7,917 bases of DNA, taken from Pseudomonadota bacterium. GTDB lineage: Bacteria; Pseudomonadota; Gammaproteobacteria; Burkholderiales; Burkholderiaceae. The position numbers and the translations under genes are program-made. Location: positions 1 to 7,917 of the forward strand of contig JAEZQX010000502.1 of NCBI GenBank assembly GCA_023441105.1, given 5' to 3'. Positions 1 through 5,973 of this stretch are shown here, piece by piece. The notes under the pieces were generated by a model. It saw only the letters and a program-made list of their open reading frames with translations, was not told where the DNA came from and did no database searches. Position 1 is the stretch's first letter. Every line of letters starts with the position of its first letter.

Positions 1-24
1 GCCGGAGGCCGATGGCGTTCGGCA

Positions 25-122
25 GGCATGAATAGTCCGCAGGGACTGTTCATGTCCGGCCTCACCCCCTTGAATCGCTCCGCGATTCGGGATGGGGCGC
101 CGCATGAGGCCGGGCAAAGCCC
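25..122. repeat. nested inverted-repeat cluster in the region upstream of fghA
   Basis: Three structures lie side by side. First, a 14-bp stem (25-38 with 43-56, two G-T wobbles) closes a GCAG tetraloop; its core is CATGAATAGTCC against GGACTGTTCATG. Second, a perfect 9-bp inverted repeat, CCGGCCTCA (56-64) and TGAGGCCGG (105-113), encloses CCCC/GGGG and an inner 7-bp hairpin GAATCGC-tcc-GCGATTC (72-88). Third, GGGC-aaa-GCCC follows (112-122). None has a T tract, so an ordinary Rho-independent terminator is unlikely. The density suggests a repetitive extragenic palindromic element or a structured transcript. The rest of 1-304 holds no gene I can support. The structures are read directly; the assignment as a mobile or repeated element is inference. 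Confidence 0.6.
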
Positions 123-292
123 GATCCTCGGCGGCTACTGGGTGCGGGGCGGTGAGTGGTGCGCAGGGTGAGGCCAGGTTTGGCTGAGTGGCACCCGATG
201 CCAGGGACGAGGGGGCGGGCGGCCGATGCTCATTGCGCCGCGGCCGCTGGATTGAATCAGCTCCTATGCGTGGGTCGCGCTTCGGAGCGAAT

Positions 293-296
293 GGAG
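293..296 (+). promoter_or_regulatory. ribosome binding site deciding the fghA start
   Basis: GGAG sits 8 nt before the ATG at 305. The frame is open further upstream, to an ATG at 188, but no comparable Shine-Dalgarno precedes that codon. The next in-frame ATG (314) would have its purine run directly abutting it. The site therefore favours a start at 305. Confidence 0.7.
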
Positions 297-304
297 CAAC
301 TGAA

Positions 305-1168
305 ATGGAAGAGATGAAGCAGTCTGCGGCGCTCGAGCGGGTTTCCTCGAGCCGCTGCTTCGACGGCGAGCAGCTGGTCTTTGCGCACCTGTCGGCCGAA
401 ACCGGCACGCGCATGCGCTTCGGCATCTATCTGCCGCCGCAGGCGCGCAGCGGGCGCGTGCCGGTGCTGTACTGGCTGTCCGGCCTGACCTGCACCGAGG
501 AGAACTTCGTGACCAAGGCCGGTGCGCAGCGCATCGCCGCGCAACTCGGGCTGGCGATCGTTGCTCCCGACACCAGTCCCCGCGGCCTCGGCTACGAAGG
601 CGAGGACGACAGCTATGACTTCGGCACCGGAGCCGGCTTCTATGTCGACGCCACCGAGGAGCCCTGGGCCCATGGCTACCGGATGTATTCGTACGTCAGC
701 CGCGAGCTGCCGGCGCTGGTGGCCGCCGAGTTCCCGGTCGACGCGGCGCGCACCGGTATCTTCGGGCACTCGATGGGCGGCCATGGCGCGCTGACGGTGG
801 CGCTCAAGAATCCGGCGCTGTTTCGCAGCGTGTCGGCGTTCGCGCCGATCTGTTCGCCCACTCGTTGCCCCTGGGGCGAGAAAGCGCTGACGCATTATCT
901 CGGCTCCGACCGCGAAGCCTGGAAGGACTACGATGCCAGCCTGCTGGTGGCAAGCCGGGGGTGGTCGGGACCGCCGCTGCTGGTGGACCAGGGAACCGCT
1001 GACGGTTTCCTCGCCGAGCAGCTCAAGCCCGAGCTGCTCGAGGAGGCCTGCGGCAAAGCGGGCGTCGGCCTGGTGCTGAACCGCCGGGAGGGCTACGACC
1101 ACAGCTACTTCTTCATGGCGACGTTCATGGAGGAGCACCTGAGGTATCACGCTACCAACCTTGGTTGA
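305..1168 (+). CDS. fghA: S-formylglutathione hydrolase
   Basis: Serine hydrolase of the esterase D family, 287 aa, close to the usual 275-285. It hydrolyses S-formylglutathione to glutathione and formate, the last step of cytosolic glutathione-dependent formaldehyde detoxification. Visible hallmarks are LSGLTCTEENF (58-68, with the conserved Cys63), the nucleophile elbow GHSMGG (Ser156), the DQGTADGFL segment (Asp233) and YDHSYFF (His266). Together these give an intact Ser-Asp-His triad with the family spacing. No signal peptide is present. The start at 305 is chosen for its GGAG site; the upstream in-frame extension to 188 has no family resemblance. The usual partner, glutathione-dependent formaldehyde dehydrogenase (adhC/frmA), does not end within the 304 bases upstream, so the pathway's first gene is elsewhere or further left. 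A PEBP-family gene follows on the same strand after 160 bp. Confidence 0.96.
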   Translation: MEEMKQSAALERVSSSRCFDGEQLVFAHLSAETGTRMRFGIYLPPQARSGRVPVLYWLSGLTCTEENFVTKAGAQRIAAQLGLAIVAPDTSPRGLGYEGEDDSYDFGTGAGFYVDATEEPWAHGYRMYSYVSRELPALVAAEFPVDAARTGIFGHSMGGHGALTVALKNPALFRSVSAFAPICSPTRCPWGEKALTHYLGSDREAWKDYDASLLVASRGWSGPPLLVDQGTADGFLAEQLKPELLEEACGKAGVGLVLNRREGYDHSYFFMATFMEEHLRYHATNLG

Positions 1169-1169
1169 A

Positions 1170-1206
1170 TTGCGTCTGGCAGGCGCTATTCGCTGTAAAT
1201 TCGCTG
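1170..1206 (+). promoter_or_regulatory. weak promoter candidate with an 8-bp direct repeat upstream of the PEBP gene
   Basis: TTGCGT (1170-1175) lies 18 nt before TGTAAA (1194-1199), a poor but possible sigma70 pair. The octamer ATTCGCTG occurs twice, at 1188-1195 and 1199-1206, with an 11-bp period (about one helical turn), overlapping the -10 candidate. It could be an operator or chance. If real, it would let the PEBP gene be expressed separately from fghA. Confidence 0.22.
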
Positions 1207-1263
1207 GAGGGCGCGAACTCCTCGGCCGCTGCCGCCGCGGGATTGCCGCCAGCTGCGGGAGCG

Positions 1264-1280
1264 CGCCTCCGAATGAGGCG
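1264..1280 (+). other. small hairpin in the fghA-PEBP gap
   Basis: CGCCTC (1264-1269) and GAGGCG (1275-1280) form a perfect 6-bp stem with a CGAAT loop, 48 bases before the PEBP start. There is no T tract, so termination here would be weak. It could instead shape the leader of the downstream gene. The rest of the 160-bp gap is GC-rich and unremarkable. Confidence 0.35.
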
Positions 1281-1328
1281 ACGCGCGACGACTCGAAACA
1301 CATCGGCCCAGCGCCGGCGAGGTGACGA

Positions 1329-1988
1329 ATGAAGGTGCATAGCGATTCTTTCGCGGACGGCGCCGTGATTCCGGCAAGGTATGCCTTCGCCAGGATCGAT
1401 CAGGCGGCTCATGTTGCCCTGTCCGACAACGCCAATCCCCACCTGGCGTGGGAAGGCTTTCCGGCGGAGACCCGGTCGTTCGCAGTCGTGTGCCACGACT
1501 ATGACGTCCCGTCCAAGGCGGATGACGTCAACCAGGAAGGCAGGGAGATCCCTGCGTCGCTGCCGCGGGTCAGCTTCCATCACTGGGTCCTGGTGGACCT
1601 GCCGCCGTCGACGACATCCATCGCCGAAGGGGAGCATTCGCACCAGGTGACGCCAAAGGGCAAGTCGGGGCCCGAAGCCCGCCATGGCGCTCGCCATGGG
1701 ATCAACGACTACACCCAGTGGTTCGCGTCGGACCATGATATGCGTGGCGACTACTACGGCTACGACGGTCCCTGCCCGCCGTGGAACGATTCGATCGCAC
1801 ACCATTACGTCTTCACCGTCTACGCCCTGGACGTGGAGCGGCTGCCGATCGAAGGCCGCTTCGACGGCCAGCAGGCGATGGAAGCGATCAACCGGCATGT
1901 GCTCGACAAGGCCTCGATCACCGGTGTCTACAGCCTCAATCCGCGGGTGGCCTCGGGGCTGGGACCGCAGGCGGGAACCGCCGGCTGA
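1329..1988 (+). CDS. YbhB/YbcL family Raf kinase inhibitor-like protein (PEBP fold)
   Basis: A 219-aa cytosolic protein of the phosphatidylethanolamine-binding protein family. The anion-binding pocket motifs appear in order: NPHLAW (36-41), the DPDxP-type segment here HDYDVP (56-61), HHWVLVDLP (84-92), GYDGPCPP (144-151) and HHYVFTVYALD (158-168). No signal peptide or membrane segment is seen. The segment after the pocket Asp (about 62-83) is longer than in E. coli YbhB and is seen in a PEBP subgroup of proteobacteria. The start is well supported by GAGGTGA (1319-1325) just upstream. The biochemical role of bacterial PEBPs is poorly defined; small-ligand or anion binding is known for the fold, while a role in formaldehyde metabolism beside fghA would be guesswork. 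The gene converges on imuB. Confidence 0.92.
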   Translation: MKVHSDSFADGAVIPARYAFARIDQAAHVALSDNANPHLAWEGFPAETRSFAVVCHDYDVPSKADDVNQEGREIPASLPRVSFHHWVLVDLPPSTTSIAEGEHSHQVTPKGKSGPEARHGARHGINDYTQWFASDHDMRGDYYGYDGPCPPWNDSIAHHYVFTVYALDVERLPIEGRFDGQQAMEAINRHVLDKASITGVYSLNPRVASGLGPQAGTAG

Positions 1989-1989
1989 G

Positions 1990-2010
1990 CGCGGCCTGCT
2001 GAAGGCCGCG
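1990..2010. terminator. GC-rich hairpin at the convergent PEBP/imuB junction
   Basis: CGCGGCCT (1990-1997) pairs perfectly with AGGCCGCG (2003-2010) around a GCTGA loop, starting two bases after the PEBP stop codon. The position suits transcript termination or 3'-end protection for the PEBP gene. No U tract follows in either direction, so a strict intrinsic terminator is not shown. On the imuB side the only nearby symmetry is the 10-bp palindrome GCCGGCCGGC at 2104-2113, directly after that gene's stop. Confidence 0.4.
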
Positions 2011-2114
2011 GCTGGAGTAGCGGCCGACGGCAACGGGGCAACCCGGTGGGCCGGGGCTGCGGGGACCAAGAAGTTGGATGCGGGCTGGCGGAGAGCAGGG
2101 GGCGCCGGCCGGCA

Positions 2115-3950
2115 CTAGCCGAAGATGCCCTGCAGGTACCAGCTTGCTTCGACGTCGCGTCCCGGGCCTTCGTCCGGGGCGGCCTGGTTGCCGCGGGTGC
2201 GATAGATCCAGAACCATTGGGCGTGCTCGTCTTCGGCGATGAAGTAGTCCCGCTGGACCAGGTTGCAATCCCACCAGCCGCCTTCGATCCGCTCCGGACC
2301 ACTGAGCAGTTTCAGCGGACCGTGCCACCACGGCCGCTGGTTGCGCTCGCGCAAGGCGACCGGCTGGTGCAGCAGCCACAGCGGCCGGGGAGTAGGACCC
2401 GGAACGGCGACAGTCGGCACTGTCCGCCGTCCGCTGGCAGCGGCGCCCGGCATCGCCATCCCTGCGGCAAGGGGGTCCAGCGGTTCCTGCGGTTCCGCCG
2501 CTGACGCTGGCGCCGCTGACGCCGCTGACGCCGCTTCCGACGTGGCCGGACGCGAGTCGGCTGCCAGGGTGGCGGCCGGCTGCCGTGCCGACCGGCTCGA
2601 TCTTGCCGCGGACCTCACGATCGGCTTGGCCGCCGATTTCGTCTTCCGGTGGCCCGGCGACGCCGCAGCCGGGCGGGCAGGATCTTCGACGGTCTCGATG
2701 CGGTAGGCGGCCTCGGGCCGGTGGTCTGCCGCCAGCAGCACGCGCTGGACCTGGTCGCGGCCCAGCCGTGCCTGCAGGCGTTCGACCAGCCGGCCGAGGT
2801 TCTCCTCGCTGGAGGCGGTGACCGGAAAGAGCTGGCGGTCAGCGGCTTCGGCCGGCACGATCTCCTCGCAGCGCAGGTGCAGCGTGTGGACCGCACTCGG
2901 CAGCCTGGTCACCGCCAGCCTTTCCCGCAGCACCGCCAGCATGCGGTCGACATCCCGGGCAGGGCTGGCAAAGCGGGCCTCGATCAGGGTGACGGGGCCG
3001 CCGGATCCACTCCAGCCGGTCCGACGGGTGCGGTCATGGCGAGCTTCCAGCACGAACTGGCGTACGGCGCTGTGCCGGGCCGCCAACCAGCCGGCCAGCT
3101 CGCACAATTGCCGCCGGGCGGCAAACAGCAGGGCTTCGGCATGCTCCACGTCTGCCAGCAACTCGAGGGTGGAGGCGAACTGCAGCGGCGCTTCGAACCA
3201 CGGCCGCAGCTCCGGCTGGCGCCCCAGCGCCAGGTCCATCTCCAGCAGCAGCGGCTTGCCGAAGCGCCGGGCGAGCCCGCTGCGGGGCAGTTGCGACAGG
3301 TCCCTGAAGACCTGGGCACCGATCGCGTCGATGGTGTCGCGATGCGGCTCCAGGGAGGCCAGCAGATGGACCGGCAGGCGCGCGAGGCGCGCGCTCAGCT
3401 GGGTGTCGGTCCTGGCGGTGATGCCATCCTGCCAGCGGGCGAACAACCAGGCGGAGGTGGCGGTGGGCGCGCAGCCGATGGCGATGCTGTAGCCGAGCGC
3501 CTGCAGGTCCGACCGCAGGCGCTGGGTCAATGCTTCCAGTCCGCCGAAGAGCCTCAGGCTGGCTTCGATATCCAGCAGCAGACCGGCCTGCGAATGCCCC
3601 TCGTCCGGCATCTGCAGGCTCAACCGCGGGGTGTATTGCAGTGCCCAGCTGCCGAGCTGCTGCAGGGCCTGCTGTTCCCTGGCGAGCTCCCGCTCCCGGA
3701 TGATCAGGGATGGCGCCAGCGCGAGGGCGGTAGCGCGCTTCTGTCCCGCCTGCACGCCGACTGCACGGGCCGATGGATTGGCCTGCTCGACATGCGACCG
3801 ATTGCAGATGGCAAAGGGCAATGGCTCTGGCAGGCGCGCGGCACCCGCCAGGTGAGAAGGATCCGGTCGCTGGTCGGGGGCGGCATCCTGCCAGCTCCGC
3901 TGGAAGACCTCCAGTGGCAGGTGCGGCAGATACAACCCGAGCCATAGCAT
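2115..3950 (-). CDS. imuB: ImuB, catalytically degenerate Y-family DNA polymerase-like protein
   Basis: Third gene of the lexA-imuA-imuB operon, 611 aa against roughly 450-530 for the family. ImuB proteins act as an SOS mutagenesis hub that binds the sliding clamp and partner proteins, without polymerase activity. The N-terminus (LWLGLYLPHLPLEVF, 2-16) lacks the metal-binding Asp of DinB (DxDxFFA), and the second metal motif reads LDIEASLRLFGG (126-137) in place of SIDEAYLDL, as expected for this inactive group. Helix-hairpin-helix-like SQLPRSGLARRFG is at 219-231. RQLFPV (372-377) is a clamp-binding candidate (QLxLF type). A low-complexity Ala/Ser/Pro/Arg linker (about 422-520) separates the body from the C-terminal domain, which begins RPLWLLHQP (522-530), carries GPERIEGGWW (551-560) and ends WYLQGIFG. 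The start lies 16 nt after the imuA stop, with a weak Shine-Dalgarno and an in-frame TGA two codons upstream, suggesting translational coupling. Confidence 0.93.
   Translation of the reverse strand: MLWLGLYLPHLPLEVFQRSWQDAAPDQRPDPSHLAGAARLPEPLPFAICNRSHVEQANPSARAVGVQAGQKRATALALAPSLIIRERELAREQQALQQLGSWALQYTPRLSLQMPDEGHSQAGLLLDIEASLRLFGGLEALTQRLRSDLQALGYSIAIGCAPTATSAWLFARWQDGITARTDTQLSARLARLPVHLLASLEPHRDTIDAIGAQVFRDLSQLPRSGLARRFGKPLLLEMDLALGRQPELRPWFEAPLQFASTLELLADVEHAEALLFAARRQLCELAGWLAARHSAVRQFVLEARHDRTRRTGWSGSGGPVTLIEARFASPARDVDRMLAVLRERLAVTRLPSAVHTLHLRCEEIVPAEAADRQLFPVTASSEENLGRLVERLQARLGRDQVQRVLLAADHRPEAAYRIETVEDPARPAAASPGHRKTKSAAKPIVRSAARSSRSARQPAATLAADSRPATSEAASAASAAPASAAEPQEPLDPLAAGMAMPGAAASGRRTVPTVAVPGPTPRPLWLLHQPVALRERNQRPWWHGPLKLLSGPERIEGGWWDCNLVQRDYFIAEDEHAQWFWIYRTRGNQAAPDEGPGRDVEASWYLQGIFG
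2497..2538. repeat. 9-bp tandem repeat inside imuB encoding Ser-Ala-Ala units
   Basis: The plus-strand unit GCCGCTGAC occurs at 2497-2505, 2512-2520 and 2521-2529, followed by a degenerate copy at 2530-2538. In the imuB frame the units encode SAA repeats (about residues 472-485). Because the unit is a multiple of three, copy-number change by slippage would keep the frame. This looks like a site where the linker has grown by repeat expansion. Confidence 0.7.
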
Positions 3951-3966
3951 GGATCACGACGCACGA

Positions 3967-4809
3967 TCACGAAGGCACGGAAGTGGGTTCCATGCGCACA
4001 TGGATACCCTGCATGGGCTGGCGTTGCGTCGGCTCCACCCGGGCCGGCTGGCCCATGCGCAGCTTCAGGGCCAACGGCGGCTGCGGCAGGCTGATCAGGA
4101 CCGGATCTGCCAGTAGCGGCCCGCGCCGCTTGAGCAACTGCACCGCCAGGCTCTGTTCCGGGCGCGGCAGCAGCAGCAGGCGCAACGGCGCCGGCGAGGA
4201 TTCGAACTGGGCAGGAAGCTCGCGAAACAGGAACACCGGTCCGCGTGATGACTGGGCGGCCAGCTGCATCCGCCGCAGGTGCTCCGGCCGGGTCTTGTCC
4301 TGGGGCAGCCAGGCGAGCAGCGCGCCGAAGCTGGTGCTCTTCAGTGTCTGCTCCACCGCCCACAGCCGGTCTGCCGCATTGGGCGCCTGGATGATGATCA
4401 GGTAGTTCAGGTCGATGCCGAAGCTGGCGAGGGCGGGCGCATAGGGAATCAGCGGCGGTGCCAGCATGATCACCACCTTGCGCTCCAGGGTCAGCTGCCG
4501 AAGCATGGGAATCAGCAGCCGCAGCTCGCCGACGCCCGGATTGCGGGCGATCAGCTCCGTGAGCATGCCCAACGGCCAACCGCCGCCCGGCAGCTGGCTG
4601 TCCAGCTCCGGGAAACGGCTGGGATGTGCTGCCACGGTGGCGCTGCCGAGCTGGTCGGCGCGCCAGAGCTGCTGGTGGATCCGCTTGGGCGAGGCAACGA
4701 CCGCCGAATCCGATGAGGGGACGGATGAGGCGGTGGAAGCGCCTGGCGAGGCTGCCGCCAGGGCGGCTGGCAAGGCGGTGGTCGCGACGTTGGAAGATCC
4801 TGCTGACAT
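3967..4809 (-). CDS. imuA: ImuA, RecA-like SOS mutagenesis accessory protein
   Basis: A 280-aa protein of the ImuA (formerly SulA-like) family, which works with ImuB and an error-prone C-family polymerase in damage-induced mutagenesis. LDSQLPGGGWPLGMLTELI (69-87) matches the family's RecA-like signature; the P-loop position that follows (ARNPGVGELRLL) lacks a Walker A GKT, which argues against normal ATP hydrolysis. Later conserved stretches are VVIMLAPPLIPYAPALASFGI (112-132) and RLWAVEQTLKS (148-158). Residues 1-42 are Ala/Ser-rich low complexity before the usual beginning near HQQLWRADQL (45-54). This extension is unusual, but the start is backed by AGGAG (4819-4823 on the plus strand) 9 nt upstream, and the next in-frame Met is residue 82, inside the conserved core. 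The gene follows lexA by 35 nt. It is too long and of the wrong sequence to be the cell-division inhibitor SulA. Confidence 0.94.
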   Translation of the reverse strand: MSAGSSNVATTALPAALAAASPGASTASSVPSSDSAVVASPKRIHQQLWRADQLGSATVAAHPSRFPELDSQLPGGGWPLGMLTELIARNPGVGELRLLIPMLRQLTLERKVVIMLAPPLIPYAPALASFGIDLNYLIIIQAPNAADRLWAVEQTLKSTSFGALLAWLPQDKTRPEHLRRMQLAAQSSRGPVFLFRELPAQFESSPAPLRLLLLPRPEQSLAVQLLKRRGPLLADPVLISLPQPPLALKLRMGQPARVEPTQRQPMQGIHVRMEPTSVPS

Positions 4810-4844
4810 CCGGGTGGGCTCCTGCTGCTGCTCCTGTCGATGCC

Positions 4845-5558
4845 TCAGAGCGAGGCCGTCTTGCGGATCAGGCCGACACCGATGCCCTCGAGAGCGAAAT
4901 CCTCGCTGCGTGCATCCACCACGATCGGCTGGAAGTCCGGGTTCTCCGGCAGGAGCTCGATCCTGCCGCCGGTGCCATGACGGCGGAAACGCTTGACGGT
5001 GACGTCGTTGCCGATGCGGGCCACCACGATCTGGCCATTGCGGGCTTCCGAAGCCTGCTTCACCGCCAGCAGGTCCCCGTCCAGGATGCCGGCGTCCCGC
5101 ATGCTCAGGCCGCGCACCTTCAGCAGGTAGTCCGGCCGGGTGCTGAACAATTCCGGATCGAGCGCATAACTCGCCTCCACATGTTCCTGCGCCAGGATGG
5201 GACTGCCTGCCGACACCCGCCCGACCAGGGGCAGGGTCAGCGAACCCTGGACGGCATGCAGGGCGGTATCCAGCAGGTTGGCGGCACGGCTGCGGCGAGC
5301 GCCTGCGGTGCCGGCGCCGTTCCGGACGGCCGGCGCCGCCGACGGCGGCGAGACGAGGCGAATGCCGCGGGAGGCGCCGGAGGTGAGTTCAATGACCCCC
5401 TTGCGGGCCAGCGCCTTGAGATGCTCTTCCGCCGCATTGGCGGAACGGAAGCCTAGTTCGGCGGCGATCTCTGCGCGAGTGGGCGGAAAACCGGTGGTGG
5501 CTAGGTGGCGCCGGATCAGGCCGAGGATTTCCAGTTGACGAGGGGTCAGTTCACGCAT
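4845..5558 (-). CDS. lexA: LexA, SOS-response repressor and self-cleaving protease
   Basis: A 237-aa LexA, against 202 in E. coli; the extra length is an Ala/Arg/Gly-rich stretch in the linker (about 72-98). The N-terminal winged helix-turn-helix (1-69) has a recognition region, [20 protein letters not shown] (38-57), nearly identical to that of E. coli, which predicts binding to CTGT-N8-ACAG. The C-terminal S24 peptidase domain has the cleavage site RVSAGSP (Ala117-Gly118), the nucleophile Ser152 in GLSMRDAG and the general base Lys189 in VTVKRF, so RecA-stimulated autocleavage should be intact. It starts at ATG 5558 with GGAG (plus-strand 5567-5570) 8 nt upstream. It heads the operon with imuA and imuB and carries a matching operator over its own -10 element, so the unit should be autoregulated and damage-inducible. 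Confidence 0.97.
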   Translation of the reverse strand: MRELTPRQLEILGLIRRHLATTGFPPTRAEIAAELGFRSANAAEEHLKALARKGVIELTSGASRGIRLVSPPSAAPAVRNGAGTAGARRSRAANLLDTALHAVQGSLTLPLVGRVSAGSPILAQEHVEASYALDPELFSTRPDYLLKVRGLSMRDAGILDGDLLAVKQASEARNGQIVVARIGNDVTVKRFRRHGTGGRIELLPENPDFQPIVVDARSEDFALEGIGVGLIRKTASL

Positions 5559-5607
5559 GGCACGGGCTCCGGGCTTGGGACCGCCGAGGCGCTCGGCAGG
5601 ATCGATG

Positions 5608-5625
5608 ACTGTGATTTTATACAGT
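5608..5625 (-). promoter_or_regulatory. LexA box overlapping the lexA -10 element
   Basis: On the plus strand, ACTGT (5608-5612), an 8-base AT-rich spacer and ACAGT (5621-5625) give the canonical enterobacterial SOS operator CTGT-N8-ACAG. On the minus strand the spacer carries TATAAA (5616-5621), a good -10 hexamer. A -35 is not clear: TTGCCG exists but only 14 nt upstream. The box lies 50 bp before the lexA ATG, so bound LexA would block polymerase at its own promoter. It is the only recognisable LexA box for the three-gene operon. Confidence 0.92.
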
Positions 5626-5694
5626 ATCGGAGGGGCGGCAAGTATTTTTTCCGCCCCATACTCCCTAAACCCAAAAAGCTGTACACTAAATCGT

Positions 5695-5710
5695 CGAATG
5701 CCGGCATTCG
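5695..5710. repeat. perfect 16-bp palindrome in the lexA-RRM intergenic region
   Basis: CGAATGCCGGCATTCG is fully self-complementary, with no spacer. It lies about 70 bp upstream of the LexA box and about 380 bp before the RRM gene. It could be the operator of a dimeric regulator or a short cruciform; no regulator can be named from the sequence. Confidence 0.5.
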
Positions 5711-5906
5711 CTGGTCATACGGTTGCTGGGCCTTCATGTTGATGGGCTTACGCTGTGGTTCTCCGCTCGACTCCCTGAACCTCGTTGCAGGATGGTTCTC
5801 TCGCTCCACTGGCGCTGACACGCAAGCATCGTTCAATCCCCCGATCATCGATCTGCTGCGCCCCATGGATCCGAGCCGAGTACGGTAACCCCGCACCCAT
5901 CGATCT

Positions 5907-5934
5907 CCCCACCGCGCCCCACCCCCCCACTCCC
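5907..5934 (-). other. G-quadruplex-forming motif on the minus strand, upstream of the RRM gene
   Basis: The plus strand has four C runs: 5907-5910, 5917-5920, 5922-5928 and 5932-5934. They are separated by loops of 6, 1 and 3 bases. Read on the minus strand this fits the G3+N1-7 quadruplex rule. Within the 460-bp gap from 5626 to 6089 I find no convincing gene, tRNA or terminator; this motif, the palindrome at 5695 and the dyad at 5955 are the visible signals. Confidence 0.5.
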
Positions 5935-5954
5935 ATGGTCAAGTATTCGAGGAC

Positions 5955-5973
5955 GTTTGACGTCTGCTCAAAC
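5955..5973. promoter_or_regulatory. GTTTGA-N7-TCAAAC dyad in the RRM gene leader region
   Basis: GTTTGA (5955-5960) and TCAAAC (5968-5973) are perfect inverted half-sites with a 7-bp spacer, 117 bp upstream of the RRM start. TTGACG (5957-5962) inside it resembles a -35 element, but no acceptable -10 lies 16-18 nt downstream. It may be an operator; it may be chance. Confidence 0.3.

Noticed and set aside
1..171. Open frame in frame 1, about 56 codons to a TGA at 169, with an ATG at 28
   Set aside because: It runs straight through the nested palindromes, has no ribosome site at the ATG, and resembles neither the end of adhC nor any family I know.
257..1303. 348-codon minus-strand frame opposite fghA
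   Set aside because: FghA has complete catalytic motifs on the plus strand. The antisense frame is Arg/Ala/His-rich with no recognisable domain, as GC bias produces.
2649..3947. 432-codon plus-strand frame opposite imuB
   Set aside because: Its length is striking, but it mirrors imuB codons, is Gln/Gly/Arg-rich, and shows no motif or ribosome site; imuB is clearly the gene.
3034..3957. Overlapping 307-codon minus-strand frame inside imuB
   Set aside because: Out of frame with the conserved ImuB sequence, with an Ala/Gly/Pro/Arg composition typical of shadow frames.
5680..5685. TGTACA palindrome, considered as a LexA2-type half-site
   Set aside because: Only a single 6-bp core is present, with no paired element, and the operon's LexA has the E. 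coli-type recognition helix matching the nearby CTGT-N8-ACAG box.
5820..5880. GTTCAATCCCC segment, considered as a tRNA T-arm
   Set aside because: No acceptor stem, anticodon arm or D arm can be fitted around it.
5546..5896. 116-codon minus-strand frame across the lexA promoter
   Set aside because: It spans the LexA box and lexA ribosome site and ends inside the start of lexA. Part of it ([15 protein letters not shown]) looks protein-like, but no start signal or family supports it.
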